From assembly GCF_000473085.1 (NCBI RefSeq), contig NZ_AXBA01000013.1, forward strand, positions 62,001-126,000: a DNA stretch of 64,000 bases. Reading direction: 5' to 3'. This DNA is from Azorhizobium doebereinerae UFLA1-100 (lineage in GTDB: Bacteria; Pseudomonadota; Alphaproteobacteria; Rhizobiales; Xanthobacteraceae). A program made the translations under genes and the position numbers. The notes beneath the pieces were generated by a model, which searched no databases, was not told the origin of the DNA, and saw nothing but the letters and a program-made list of their open reading frames with translations. Shown here piece after piece: positions 1 through 8,850 of the stretch. Numbering within the stretch: position 1 is the first letter of the stretch; the number at the start of each line of letters is the position of its first letter.

Positions 1-169
1 GCGGCTGGGGAAACCTCGTCGCGCAAAGGGCCGAAGGCCTGACGGCACCGCCGCCAGCCAGCGTCCCGGACTGAAATGATGCGTCCTGGGCTTCGCCCCG
101 GATTTTGGAGCGGCTTCGGCCGCGTGGATGACGCGGCCCGCAGCGGCCGCCGGAGACAGGGGCCGTCGG
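1..169. other. left-edge region upstream of atpB
   Basis: Three forward frames run in from the left edge and close at 42, 74 and 79, so the C-terminus of an upstream gene may be present. By gene order that gene would be atpI, but none of the short tails is recognisable. The purine stretch at 152-160 is the ribosome binding site of atpB. Confidence 0.3.
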
Positions 170-922
170 ATGACCATTGATCCGATCCACCAGTTTGAGA
201 TCCAGCGCTATGTGGAGCTGCTGAAGCTCAGCGGTGTCTCCGTGTCGTTCACGAACTCGGCCGCCTTCATGGTCGGCATCGTGGCCGTGATCTTCTTCTT
301 CCTCACCTACGCCACCCGTGGCCGCACGCTGGTGCCGGGCCGCATGCAGTCGGTGGCGGAGATGAGCTACGAATTCATCGCCAAGATGGTGCGCGATTCC
401 GCCGGCACCGAGGGCATGGTGTTCTTCCCGCTGGTGTTCTCGCTGTTCCTGTTCGTCTTCGTGGCGAACGTGGTCGGCCTCGTGCCCTACACCTTCACCA
501 TCACCGCCCACATCGTCGTCACCGCCGCGCTGGCGCTGCTGGTGATCGGCACGGTCATCGTCTACGGCTTCTACAAGCACGGCACCCACTTCCTGCACCT
601 GTTCGTGCCGTCGGGCGTGCCGGCCTTCCTGCTGCCCTTCGTGGTGCTGATCGAGGTGGTGTCGTTCCTCTCGCGCCCCATCAGCCTGTCGCTGCGTCTC
701 TTCGCCAACATGCTGGCCGGCCATATCGCGCTGAAGGTGTTCGCCTTCTTCGTCGTCGGCCTCGGCTCGGTCGGCGCGCTGGGCTGGCTCGGCGCCACCC
801 TGCCCTTCTTCATGATCGTGGCGCTCACCGCGCTGGAACTGCTGGTCGCGGTGCTGCAGGCCTACGTGTTCGCGGTGCTCACCTCGATCTACCTCAACGA
901 TGCGGTTCACCCGGGACACTGA
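170..922 (+). CDS. atpB: ATP synthase F0 subunit a (AtpB)
   Basis: This is the 250-residue membrane subunit a, which forms the two proton half-channels against the c-ring. The sequence has several hydrophobic helices and, near residues 175-190, the conserved segment [12 protein letters not shown] that carries the essential arginine. An ATG at 128 would add 14 arginine- and alanine-rich residues. The start at 170 is preferred because it gives [11 protein letters not shown], the usual start in alphaproteobacteria, and has a GGAG-type site about 14 bases upstream. It heads the Fo gene run atpB-atpE-atpF'-atpF, the usual alphaproteobacterial arrangement in which the F1 genes lie elsewhere. Confidence 0.97.
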   Translation: MTIDPIHQFEIQRYVELLKLSGVSVSFTNSAAFMVGIVAVIFFFLTYATRGRTLVPGRMQSVAEMSYEFIAKMVRDSAGTEGMVFFPLVFSLFLFVFVANVVGLVPYTFTITAHIVVTAALALLVIGTVIVYGFYKHGTHFLHLFVPSGVPAFLLPFVVLIEVVSFLSRPISLSLRLFANMLAGHIALKVFAFFVVGLGSVGALGWLGATLPFFMIVALTALELLVAVLQAYVFAVLTSIYLNDAVHPGH

Positions 923-973
923 GCGTCCCACCCGCACGGCCAACCAACGTTAGTTTTCTCAAGGAGCAGAACC

Positions 974-1201
974 ATGGAAGCGGAAGCTGCAAAGTTCATC
1001 GGCGCCGGTCTCGCCTGCCTCGGCATGGGCCTCGCTGGCATCGGCGTCGGTAACATTTTCGGCAACTTCCTGTCCGGCGCGCTGCGTAACCCGTCGGCGG
1101 CCGACGGTCAGTTCGCCCGCGCGTTCATCGGCGCCGCGCTGGCCGAAGGTCTCGGCATCTTCTCGCTGGTCGTCGCCCTGGTTCTGCTCTTCGTCGCCTG
1201 A
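974..1201 (+). CDS. atpE: ATP synthase F0 subunit c (AtpE)
   Basis: This 75-residue proteolipid forms the rotating c-ring. It has two hydrophobic hairpin helices joined by a polar loop with RNPSA. The proton-carrying glutamate lies in the second helix, in the context ALAEGLG. A strong AAGGAG ribosome binding site at 961-966 precedes the ATG, consistent with the high c-subunit copy number. It lies 51 bases after atpB and 94 bases before the b' gene. Confidence 0.97.
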   Translation: MEAEAAKFIGAGLACLGMGLAGIGVGNIFGNFLSGALRNPSAADGQFARAFIGAALAEGLGIFSLVVALVLLFVA

Positions 1202-1295
1202 TCAAGCGATCCGCGACGCCGGCCTCGGAGTCTCTCCAGGCCGGCATCGCAATCCTGACCACGACAGCAGCGAAGACAAGGCAGGCGGGCGAGCC

Positions 1296-2006
1296 ATGAA
1301 CAAGACATGGAAGCTGGCTGCGGCAGCCGCGCTCTGGGGAACGGCCGTCCTGGCCGTCCCGGCGACGGCGGGCAGCCTCGATCCTTCATCGGTTTCCGCA
1401 CGGCCGGCGCCGATGGTGGTCGCCCAGGCGGGTGCCGCGGCCCCGGCCGCGCACGCTCCCGGCGCGCCGGAAGCCGGACACGGGCCCGAAGGGGGCGAGA
1501 GCCATGGCGGCTTCCCGCCCTTCAAGCCGGCCAACTATGCCTCCCAGCTCATCTGGTTGATCGTCAGCTTCGGCGCGCTCTACTTCCTGATGAGCCGGGT
1601 GACCCTGCCGCGCATCGGCCGGATCCTTGAGGAGCGGCATGACCGCATCGCCAAGGACCTGGAAGAAGCCCGGCTGCGTCAGGCGGAGAGCGAAGCCGCT
1701 CACGTCGCCTACGAGAAGGCCCTCACCGAGGCGCGCGGCAAGGCCAACGCCATCGCCGGCGAGGCGCGCAACCGCCTCACCGCCGAGACCGACGCCAACC
1801 GCAAGGCGCTGGAAGCCAGCCTCAACACGAAGCTGGCGGATGCCGAGAGCCGGATCGCGGCCACCAAGACCTCCGCGCTCTCCCACGTGCGCGGCATCGC
1901 GGTGGACACCACCAATGCGATCGTGACCACGCTGGTCGGCGCCGGCGCGCCGCAGCAGGACGTGGAGGCCGCCGTCGACGCGGCGCTGGCCGCCAAGTCC
2001 AACTGA
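1296..2006 (+). CDS. atpF': ATP synthase F0 subunit b' (second b-type stalk subunit)
   Basis: This 236-residue protein is one of the two different b-type subunits of the peripheral stalk in photosynthetic and alphaproteobacterial ATP synthases. The membrane helix (QLIWLIVSFGALYFLM, about residues 85-100) is followed by a long charged alanine-rich coiled coil that reaches up to F1. Before the helix is an unusually long N-terminus of about 80 residues. It begins with a signal-peptide-like stretch (MNKTWKLAAAAALWG) and continues as an alanine/proline/glycine/histidine linker, whereas a typical b subunit has only a few residues there. It is followed by atpF after 140 bases that contain a GC-rich inverted repeat at 2021-2038. 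Confidence 0.93.
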   Translation: MNKTWKLAAAAALWGTAVLAVPATAGSLDPSSVSARPAPMVVAQAGAAAPAAHAPGAPEAGHGPEGGESHGGFPPFKPANYASQLIWLIVSFGALYFLMSRVTLPRIGRILEERHDRIAKDLEEARLRQAESEAAHVAYEKALTEARGKANAIAGEARNRLTAETDANRKALEASLNTKLADAESRIAATKTSALSHVRGIAVDTTNAIVTTLVGAGAPQQDVEAAVDAALAAKSN

Positions 2007-2146
2007 CCCCTTGAGGCTTCGGGGCGCCCCGGCGCCCCGCATGGCCGCCCGCCCCGCGCCATGCGCGGGGCTGCAGCGTTTCAGATCGACGTTCCGTACA
2101 GACAGTCGTTCCCCCAAGACAGACACAGGCGATCGAGGACCCACCC

Positions 2147-2641
2147 ATGAGCGATATGCAACTGGCCGAACTTTGGGTCGCCGTCGCCTTCTTCGTGTTC
2201 GTCGGCATCCTTCTCTATGCCGGCGTGCACAAGAGCATCGCCAAGGCGCTCGACGCCCGCGGCGCCAAGATCGCCGCCGAGCTGGACGAGGCCCGCCGCC
2301 TCAAGGAAGAAGCCCAGAAGCTGGTGGCCGAATACAAGCGCAAGCAGCGCGAGGCCGAGGCCGAGGCCGAATCCATCGTCACCGCCGCCAAGGCCGAGGC
2401 TGAGCGCCTCGCCGCCGAGACCAAGGCGAAGCTGGAAGATTTCGTCGCTCGCCGCACCCGCATGGCGGAAGACAAGATCACCCAGGCCGAGCAGCAGGCG
2501 CTGGCCGACGTGAAGGCGTTCGCCGCCGACGCCGCCGTGCGCGCCGCCGAGCGCATCCTGGCCGCGACCGTGACCGGCACCGCCACCGGCGAGCAGATCG
2601 TCGGCAAGGCCATCGAGGACGTGCGCGGCAAGCTGAACTGA
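2147..2641 (+). CDS. atpF: ATP synthase F0 subunit b (AtpF)
   Basis: This 164-residue subunit pairs with b' to form the peripheral stalk. One N-terminal membrane helix (LWVAVAFFVFVGILLYAGV) is followed by a coiled coil rich in Ala, Glu and Lys with repeated EAE motifs and a C-terminal delta-binding end. The length is normal for the family. It closes the Fo gene run; the next gene on the same strand encodes an unrelated exported protein. Confidence 0.95.
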   Translation: MSDMQLAELWVAVAFFVFVGILLYAGVHKSIAKALDARGAKIAAELDEARRLKEEAQKLVAEYKRKQREAEAEAESIVTAAKAEAERLAAETKAKLEDFVARRTRMAEDKITQAEQQALADVKAFAADAAVRAAERILAATVTGTATGEQIVGKAIEDVRGKLN

Positions 2642-2712
2642 GCGGGCGGCTTCGCCCTCCCGCTCCGGCGGCGGCCTTGAAAGGGCCCCGCGCTTGGTTC
2701 AATGCTTACCCC

Positions 2713-4065
2713 ATGCCGTGCCGCCCGCAGATTTCCGACACCGCAACGGACGCCCGCCCGCCCGGCGGGCTTTCGCGCATCTGGCGCCGGGCCTGGAGCG
2801 GCGCTGACGCCGGGCGCCTGGGCGGCCTGCTCGGCGCGCTTCTCCTGGCCGGCGCCGGCGTCGTGATCGCCCAGCCCGCGGCCGCGCAATTCTTCGACAA
2901 TCCCTTCGTGGTCCGCCCGCCGGCCTCGGTGCCCGCGCCCTCGCGCAGCGCCCCGGCCTGGCGTCCGCCGGACACCTTCTTCGGCCTGCCGCTCGGCAAT
3001 CCGCATCCGCCGCCGCAGGTGGAGCAGCAGCCCAAGCGCGCGCCCTCGCCGCCGCCGGACCCGGAAGGCGTGGTCTATGCCAGCGCCGCAGACGCCGTGC
3101 AGGGCAAGAAGCAGCCGCCGACGCGCTTCGTGCTGGTGATCGGCGACCGCTACGGCCGGCAGATCGCGGAAGGGCTCGCCGACACCTATGTGGGCGAGCG
3201 CGCCAGCCCCGCCGTGGTGGCGGCGACCGACGATCCCAGCGGCTTCATGCCGAAACCTGTGGATTGGCTGACCCGCCTGCCCGCCGCCATCGAGGCCGGC
3301 AAGCCGGCCGTGACCGTGCTCGCGCTCGGTTCGGACGATCTCGAACCCATCCGCGACGGCGACACCGAGGTGCCGCCGCTGTCCGAGCGCTGGGACGAGC
3401 TCTACGGCAAGCGGGTGGACGACATCCTCGCCGCCGCGCGCGGCCAGAACCGCCGGGTGATTCTCGTCGGCCTCGCCCCGGTGCAGTCCACCGCCCAGTC
3501 GGCCGATTACGAGCGCCTCAACGAGGTGCTGCGCGCCCATGCCGCCCGCGGCGGCGCGGTGTTCGTGAACGTCTGGGACGGCTTCGTGGACGAGGAGGGC
3601 AAGTACATGGCCTCCGGCCCGGCGGTGGACGGCCAGCGCCGGCGCCTGCGCGTCGCCGACGGCACGCGCTTCACCCGCGCCGGCACGCGCAAGCTCGCCT
3701 TCTTCGTGCAGAAGGAACTGTCCCGCATGCTGGCCGAGCCGAGCCCGGCGGACGCGCCCGCCGCCGACGGCTCCCAGCCCATCTCGCTGACCGACGGCCC
3801 GCGCGGCGCGAATGCCCTGCTGGGCGGCGTGCCCGGCCCCGCCGGCCGTGCCACGCCCGCGCCGACGCCGGCCTCCGCCGGCGGCACCGACGCCCTGCGC
3901 GTCCTGGTGGACGGCGCGCCCCTCGCCCCGCAGCGGGGCCGCACCGACGATTTCTCCTGGCCGCCCTCCGCGCCCGCGCCGAAGCCGGCCGAATCGGCCC
4001 CGGCGCCCGCCCCGGCCGCGCCTGCCACCGCAGCTCCGCCGGCCGTTCCCGCCGCCCAGCCCTGA
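2713..4065 (+). CDS. DUF459 SGNH-fold exported protein, probable pseudoenzyme
   Basis: This 450-residue protein has a hydrophobic export segment (about residues 38-58), a proline-rich stretch, an SGNH/GDSL-like domain of the DUF459 family (about 135-335) and a long Ala/Pro-rich tail. The family fold is visible in the order of its blocks, but the expected catalytic residues are changed. The GDS block reads GDR (144-146), the GxND block reads GSDD (206-209) and the final DxxH block reads DGTR (316-319). Only the aspartate remains. A role in envelope polysaccharide or peptidoglycan modification is typical of SGNH proteins, but catalysis looks unlikely here. An in-frame TTG at 2677 is an alternative start; the ATG at 2713 is preferred. 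Confidence 0.8.
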   Translation: MPCRPQISDTATDARPPGGLSRIWRRAWSGADAGRLGGLLGALLLAGAGVVIAQPAAAQFFDNPFVVRPPASVPAPSRSAPAWRPPDTFFGLPLGNPHPPPQVEQQPKRAPSPPPDPEGVVYASAADAVQGKKQPPTRFVLVIGDRYGRQIAEGLADTYVGERASPAVVAATDDPSGFMPKPVDWLTRLPAAIEAGKPAVTVLALGSDDLEPIRDGDTEVPPLSERWDELYGKRVDDILAAARGQNRRVILVGLAPVQSTAQSADYERLNEVLRAHAARGGAVFVNVWDGFVDEEGKYMASGPAVDGQRRRLRVADGTRFTRAGTRKLAFFVQKELSRMLAEPSPADAPAADGSQPISLTDGPRGANALLGGVPGPAGRATPAPTPASAGGTDALRVLVDGAPLAPQRGRTDDFSWPPSAPAPKPAESAPAPAPAAPATAAPPAVPAAQP

Positions 4066-4083
4066 CCCTCCGGCCCGGAACGC

Positions 4084-4110
4084 AAAAACGCCCCGGCGGA
4101 AACCGGGGCG
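4084..4110 (-). terminator. rho-independent terminator of the hsp20 gene
   Basis: An 8-base-pair GC stem (4089-4096 with 4103-4110) is followed, on the minus strand, by five T residues (4088-4084). It lies 50 bases beyond the stop of the minus-strand heat-shock gene. On the plus strand there is no T run, so it serves the minus strand. Confidence 0.8.
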
Positions 4111-4159
4111 TCGCAATGGCACGGGCGCGGACAGGCCCCGCCCGCTCCGTCCGGAAGCG

Positions 4160-4636
4160 TCAGGCCGCCTGGGGCGCCTCGGCCTTGGCCTCGATCGTCT
4201 GCGCCTGGGAGGCGGTGGCGATGGGGATCAGGCGAGGCTTCTTGGCCTCGGGAATGCTGCGCACGAGGTCCACGTGCAGCAGGCCGTTCTCAAGGGTGGC
4301 GCCCTTGACCTCCACATGGTCCGCCAGCTGGAATCGGCGCTCGAAGGCGCGGGCGGCGATGCCGCGATAGAGCAGCTGGCCGGTCTCGGCGGCCTGGGGC
4401 GCGGCTTTCTCGCCACGCAGCGACAGGGTGTTCTCCTTCACCTCGATGGACAGTTCCTCGGGGGTGAAGCCCGCCACCGCCACCGTGACGCGATAGGCGT
4501 TCTCGCCGGTGCGCTCGATATTGTAGGGCGGATAGGTGGGCGCGGCTTCCACGTTGCCGGCGGAATCCAGCATGGAGAACAGGCGGTCGAACCCGACCGT
4601 GTTGCGGTAGAGGGGAGACAGATCAAACGTACGCAT
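4160..4636 (-). CDS. small heat-shock protein, Hsp20/IbpA family
   Basis: This 158-residue chaperone has the alpha-crystallin domain from about residue 35 to 130 and the N-terminal signature MRTFDLSPLYRNTVGFDRLF of rhizobial class A Hsp20 proteins. It would hold unfolding proteins in soluble oligomers for refolding by DnaK. The ATG at 4636 is chosen over an in-frame GTG at 4642 because an AAGGAGG site (4651-4645) lies eight bases upstream of it. The gene has its own terminator, and its 5' leader may fold into an RNA thermometer, as is common for this gene class in rhizobia. Confidence 0.92.
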   Translation of the reverse strand: MRTFDLSPLYRNTVGFDRLFSMLDSAGNVEAAPTYPPYNIERTGENAYRVTVAVAGFTPEELSIEVKENTLSLRGEKAAPQAAETGQLLYRGIAARAFERRFQLADHVEVKGATLENGLLHVDLVRSIPEAKKPRLIPIATASQAQTIEAKAEAPQAA

Positions 4637-4641
4637 AGGCA

Positions 4642-4669
4642 CATCCTCCTTCGAAGCGACATGCAGATG
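4642..4669 (-). promoter_or_regulatory. candidate ROSE-like RNA thermometer over the hsp20 Shine-Dalgarno
   Basis: In the minus-strand leader, CAUCU (4669-4665) can pair with GGAUG (4646-4642), enclosing the AAGGAGG ribosome site. A GCUU segment inside can weakly pair with the AGG of that site. ROSE elements with this layout control many rhizobial small heat-shock genes. The helix is short and the upstream hairpins of a full ROSE element were not verified. Confidence 0.4.
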
Positions 4670-4925
4670 GACCCGCCGGTTGGCCGGGCCCGCATCGCGC
4701 CGTCCGCATGGACCGGCACAGACGGGATTTGGGAAGGCGCCCGGACGCCGTCAAGGGCGGCGACGCAGAAACCAGGGCCGGCATGAGGCCCGCATCCGCC
4801 CGGACTGAATGAACCCCCGGTGAATGGCCGTGTCGGATGGCGTTCAGCGCCCTGGCGTAGAGTGCTGCCGAACTGGGCCTGGAGGGGGCTCCCGCGCGCA
4901 ATCCTTTCCGCACCAGGAGGAACGG

Positions 4926-5411
4926 ATGCCAAGATACGTGCCTGCCATGGCATTGACCCTCTGCAGCTTGAGCCTGACCTTCGCCGCCCTCGGCGCGGAG
5001 CCGCTGGGCGCGGTCGTGACCGCGCCGCGCCTGATCGCCACCGAGGCGGACAAGGCCACGAAGGCGGCTGCGCCGGACACCACCGGCTCGCTGGTCTCCC
5101 CCGACGTCTTCTCCACCACGCCGGACGACGGCGTGGAGGCCCCCGGGGCCGGCCGCCCGCGCGGCCACGGGGTCTATGCGCCTTATCTCGCCTCGCCGCC
5201 GCTGGGCGAGGGCGACCTCGACGCCACGGCGCTGCGCGGCAGCCTGGAGGCGCGCGGCTTCACCGACCTCAGCCGCCCCATCCTGCGCGGCCGCACCTAC
5301 ATCTGCGAGGCCACCGGCCCCCGCCGCGAGCGGGTCCGCCTGCTGGTGGACGCGGATTCCGGCGTCATCATCGGCCTGACCGTGCTGGGTTACGACAGCC
5401 GGGGCAACTGA
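4926..5411 (+). CDS. exported hypothetical protein with PepSY-like C-terminal domain
   Basis: This 161-residue protein starts at an ATG with a strong AGGAGG site just upstream. The first 25 residues form a signal peptide (hydrophobic core LTLCSLSLTFAALGA). The middle is low complexity. The last 50 residues (GFTDLSRPILRGRTYICEA, then a VDADSGVIIG turn) resemble the PepSY-type domain found in many small rhizobial periplasmic proteins. No enzyme motif is seen. Function unknown. Confidence 0.7.
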   Translation: MPRYVPAMALTLCSLSLTFAALGAEPLGAVVTAPRLIATEADKATKAAAPDTTGSLVSPDVFSTTPDDGVEAPGAGRPRGHGVYAPYLASPPLGEGDLDATALRGSLEARGFTDLSRPILRGRTYICEATGPRRERVRLLVDADSGVIIGLTVLGYDSRGN

Positions 5412-5571
5412 GCCCGCCCCACCCCGCCGGCGTTGTCGCGGCGGGCATCCCGGTGTATCGCTCAAGCGGAGCGGTGGGCCGGATCGATCCGGCGGCCGCG
5501 CCAGCGCGACGAGGTTTCCACGCCGCCGCAAGACCGGCAGGGACCCTCCATCCTGTGGTTGCCTGCCCCGC

Positions 5572-6516
5572 ATGAGTCTGTTCCCCATTCCATCCAATCC
5601 CGTGCCGGAGGGCGCGGTCAGCGGCTTCGCCACCACGGCGGACGGCCGGCAGATCCGCTTCGCCCGCTGGCGGCCGGCCACGGGCGGGCGCGGCACGGTG
5701 GCACTGCTGCCGGGGCGGGCGGAATTCATCGAGAAGTATTTCGAGGTGGTGCGCGACCTGCTGGCGCGCGGCTTCGCCGTCGCCATCCTGGACTGGCGCG
5801 GCCAGGGCGGCTCGGAGCGGCTGCTGCGCAACCCGCGCAAGGGCCACGTGCGCCGCTTCTCCGACTATCAACTCGATCTCGACGCCTTCGGCCGGCAGGT
5901 GCTGCTGCCCGATTGCCCGGCGCCGCATTACGCGCTCGCCCATTCCATGGGCGGCACCGTCCTGCTGCATGCGGTGCTGGCCGGGCGGCGGTGGTTCGAC
6001 CGGGTGGTGCTGAGCGGGCCGATGCTGGAGATCAGCATGGTGCCCCTTCCCGCCGTGGCGCGCGGCCTCGCCGCCACCGCGTGCGCGCTCGGCTTCGCCC
6101 GCGCCTTCGTGCCCGGCGGCGGCTCGACCATCGTCAACAGCCTGCCGTTCGAGGGCAATCCGGTGACCTCCGACCCGGTGCGCCACGCCCGCGCCGCCGA
6201 GATCACCGCCGCCTTCCCCGAGCTCGGGCTCGGCGCGCCCACCATCGGCTGGGTGAACCAGGCTTATGTGGCCATGGACGCGCTCAAGAGCCCGGAAGTG
6301 GTGCGCCAGATCCGCCAGCCACTGCTGATGATCGCGGCGGGCGACGAGCGGGTGGTGTGCAACGTGGCCATCGAGCACGTGGCCTCGCGGCTGATCGCCG
6401 GGGCCTATGTGACGGTGCCGGCCGCCCGGCACGAGATGCTGATGGAGCAGGACATCTTCCGCGCCCAGTTCTGGGCCGCCTTCGATGCCTTCATCCCCGG
6501 CAGTTCGCCATTTTAA
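5572..6516 (+). CDS. alpha/beta hydrolase, lysophospholipase (PldB/monoacylglycerol lipase) type
   Basis: This 314-residue serine hydrolase has the nucleophile elbow AHSMGG (serine near residue 125), a preceding DWRGQGGS motif typical of the PldB/serine aminopeptidase S33 group, and a C-terminal histidine in PAARHEML. Proteins of this type hydrolyse lysophospholipids or monoacylglycerols at the inner membrane face. There is no signal peptide. It stands alone, 160 bases after the preceding gene and 125 bases before the next. Confidence 0.85.
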   Translation: MSLFPIPSNPVPEGAVSGFATTADGRQIRFARWRPATGGRGTVALLPGRAEFIEKYFEVVRDLLARGFAVAILDWRGQGGSERLLRNPRKGHVRRFSDYQLDLDAFGRQVLLPDCPAPHYALAHSMGGTVLLHAVLAGRRWFDRVVLSGPMLEISMVPLPAVARGLAATACALGFARAFVPGGGSTIVNSLPFEGNPVTSDPVRHARAAEITAAFPELGLGAPTIGWVNQAYVAMDALKSPEVVRQIRQPLLMIAAGDERVVCNVAIEHVASRLIAGAYVTVPAARHEMLMEQDIFRAQFWAAFDAFIPGSSPF

Positions 6517-6641
6517 ACCGGCCAGGCGCACTCAAGCCCGCCGCCGGCTAGGTTCTTTCCAGGGAGCGGCGGCGCCCGCGGTTTCCACCCGCCTTGGGTG
6601 CCATGTAGGATCGGTCCATCTCAAGGGGACGGTGGTGGTTT

Positions 6642-7565
6642 ATGACCGAACAAGAGCTGGACGTTCTCTTCACGCGCCTTCTGCCCAAGTTTGATGCCTG
6701 GCTTTCGGCACACAAGCCGTGGAAGCAGAACATGACGCTTCCCTCCACCGAGACATATCGCGTGGACCCCTCCTCGGCCTTCATGCGCTATTCGACATGC
6801 TCGTCGCGGGATTTCTTCCATCCCGAATTCCAGCGCATCAGCGCGCTGATCGACGTGCCGCTCAATTTCCATCGCAAATACTGGGAGTGGGTGTTCATCA
6901 TCCACCATGCCATCCGCACCGGCAGCGTGGGCGAGGGCACGCGCGGGCTGGTTTTCGGCGTCGGGCAGGAGGCGCTGCCGGCCGTGTTCGCGCAGATGGG
7001 CTGCTTCATCACGGCGACCGACGCGCCATTTCAGATCGCGCTCGACACCGGATGGTCCAAGAGCAACCAGTTCGCCACCGCACTCGCCACCTTGCCCAAC
7101 GGGCCCATGGACCGGGCCGCCTTCGAGCGCCAGGTGGAGTGGCGCGAGTGCGACATGAACAACATCGACCCGAGCCTACAGGGCTATGACTTCTGCTGGT
7201 CGTCCTGCTGCCTTGAGCACCTCGGCACGCTGAAGGCTGGCGCTGACTTCATCATCAACAGCGTGCTCAACACCCTGAAGGTCGGCGGCGTCGCCATCCA
7301 CACGACCGAATTCAACGTCAGTTCCAATACCGACACGCTGGAATCAGGGTCCACGGTCATCTACCGGCGGCGTGACCTGGAAGCGCTGGTCGCCGAGATC
7401 CGCGCCATGGGGCACGAGGTGGACGACTTCGTCATCGCGCCCGACAACCTCGTCATCGACAATTATGTCGACACCCCGCCCTTCAGCCAGTTCCCACACT
7501 TGAAGCTGCGGATCGAGAACTATGTCTCAACCTCCGCCGGGCTCATCATCCGCCGGATGAAGTGA
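6642..7565 (+). CDS. SAM-dependent methyltransferase-like protein
   Basis: This 307-residue protein has a class I methyltransferase-like core. It contains a glycine-containing first motif (GLVFGVGQEALP, about residues 103-114), an acidic residue after the second strand (TATDAPF), a later acidic turn (ECDMNN) and the post-core segment SCCLEHLGTLKAG. The substrate cannot be told from the sequence. Similar proteins occur in rhizobial polysaccharide or secondary-metabolite loci, but no such genes lie nearby. An AAGGGG site at about 6623 precedes the ATG. GC content is slightly lower than in the neighbours. Confidence 0.7.
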   Translation: MTEQELDVLFTRLLPKFDAWLSAHKPWKQNMTLPSTETYRVDPSSAFMRYSTCSSRDFFHPEFQRISALIDVPLNFHRKYWEWVFIIHHAIRTGSVGEGTRGLVFGVGQEALPAVFAQMGCFITATDAPFQIALDTGWSKSNQFATALATLPNGPMDRAAFERQVEWRECDMNNIDPSLQGYDFCWSSCCLEHLGTLKAGADFIINSVLNTLKVGGVAIHTTEFNVSSNTDTLESGSTVIYRRRDLEALVAEIRAMGHEVDDFVIAPDNLVIDNYVDTPPFSQFPHLKLRIENYVSTSAGLIIRRMK

Positions 7566-7607
7566 TGCCCGGCCACGTCGTCCCGGCCCGTGCGGCGGGG
7601 CGCGCAC

Positions 7608-8396
7608 TCAGCCCTTCAGGCGCTCCAGCGCGGCTTCGTGGACGGCAGGGCTGCCGGCGGCGACCACACGGCCGCCCTTCACCGGCGAGCCGCCCTCCCA
7701 ATTGGTGACGATGCCGCCGGCGCCCTCGATGACCGGCACCAGGGCGATGATGTCATGGTCCTTGAGGCCGGTCTCGATGACCAGATCCACCAGCCCCGCC
7801 GCCACCATGCAGTAGGCGTAGCAATCGCCGCCGTAGCGCGACAGGCGCACCACGTCCTCCACCGCGCGGAAGGCGGCGCGGTCGGGCTCCTCCATCAGCA
7901 GCGGGCTGGTGGTGAACAGGATGGCGTCCTCCAGCCGGCCGCAATCGCGCACCATGAGGCGGCGCTTGCCGGCCGGGCCGAGGTAATGCGCGGTGCCGCC
8001 GTCGCCGAAGAAGCGCTCCTTGATGAAGGGCTGGTGCATCATGCCGTAGACCGGCTTGCCGTCCTTCAGCAGGCCGATCAGCGTGCCCCAGGCGGGCATG
8101 CCGGAGATGAAGGACTTGGTGCCGTCGATGGGATCCAGCGCCCAGACATAGGCGGCATCCGGACGCTCCAGGCCGAATTCCTCGCCGATGATGCCGTGCT
8201 CGGGAAAGGCGGTGCTGATCATCCGGCGCATCACCTGCTCGGCGGCGCGGTCGGCCTCGGTCACCGGATCGAACCCGCGCCCGCGCGGGCCGCCCTTGTC
8301 CTCCACGCCGAGCGCGGTGCGGAAGAACGGCAGGATGGCCTCGCCGGACTTGGTGGCGAGGTCATGGACGAAGGCGTCGAGCGCGACGGCGGTCAT
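7608..8396 (-). CDS. hisN: inositol monophosphatase family, histidinol-phosphatase HisN type
   Basis: This 262-residue protein has the metal-binding motifs of the IMPase superfamily: GEEFG (about residue 70), WALDPIDGTKSFISG (about 87-101) and a C-terminal substrate loop with a KDHDI segment. The DPIDGTKSF version is characteristic of the HisN histidinol-phosphatases that serve histidine synthesis in actinobacteria and many alphaproteobacteria. A broader phosphatase role cannot be excluded. The ATG at 8396 gives the normal family length; in-frame starts further upstream lie in low-complexity sequence. Confidence 0.85.
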   Translation of the reverse strand: MTAVALDAFVHDLATKSGEAILPFFRTALGVEDKGGPRGRGFDPVTEADRAAEQVMRRMISTAFPEHGIIGEEFGLERPDAAYVWALDPIDGTKSFISGMPAWGTLIGLLKDGKPVYGMMHQPFIKERFFGDGGTAHYLGPAGKRRLMVRDCGRLEDAILFTTSPLLMEEPDRAAFRAVEDVVRLSRYGGDCYAYCMVAAGLVDLVIETGLKDHDIIALVPVIEGAGGIVTNWEGGSPVKGGRVVAAGSPAVHEAALERLKG

Positions 8397-8816
8397 GGGG
8401 GTCTGTCCTGGTCGGCCTGGGGCGCGAGCCGTGCGTCCGGCGCATCGGCGGGAAGGCGCCCCCGAGAGAGAGACGGCGCGCGGACGGCGGCCCCGCCGCG
8501 CCGCACCGGCTCTAAAGCCAAATGCCGGGCAAGGAAATGGCTTTCGCACCCGAGGCGCCGGAGGGCCTCCCGGCCGCGGGCGCGATACGGCCGCAGAAGA
8601 TGTCCGGCTCCCGCGCGCCACACCGGCGTGCCGCAGCGCGGGGCAGCCCCGGCCCGACGGGCGCCGCACCTCTTGCGCCTGCGAAGGCGACCGTCGCTTT
8701 TTGGGGCAGCGCGGAGGACCCAATGGCCCATCCGATGAGCTAAATGCTTTCAAACCATTGAAAACAAATGAGAAGCCATTTTTAGAGCATGCTCAAACTA
8801 TCGCCAGGCATCAGGC
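8397..8816. other. gene-free region upstream of hisN
   Basis: No convincing coding frame is present. The last 80 bases (about 8735-8816) are unusually AT-rich for this genome and contain short inverted repeats (TTTCAA...TTGAAA near 8748-8763 and GAGCATGCTC near 8785). These could be promoter or operator sequence for hisN or for the small RNA that follows. Confidence 0.5.
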
Positions 8817-8845
8817 TTGATGCAAACCGGGTCCAGGCTCATATT
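8817..8845 (+). promoter_or_regulatory. sigma-70-type promoter of small RNA copy 1
   Basis: A -35 box TTGATG (8817-8822) and a -10 box CATATT (8840-8845) are separated by 17 bases. The first base of the predicted transcript falls near 8851, just before the first hairpin. The second RNA copy has the same CTTGAT box in the same relative place. Confidence 0.6.
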
Positions 8846-8850
8846 GATGC

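Noticed and set aside
2215..4122. Open frame of 635 codons on the minus strand
   Set aside because: It is antisense to atpF and the DUF459 gene, with a composition typical of shadow frames.
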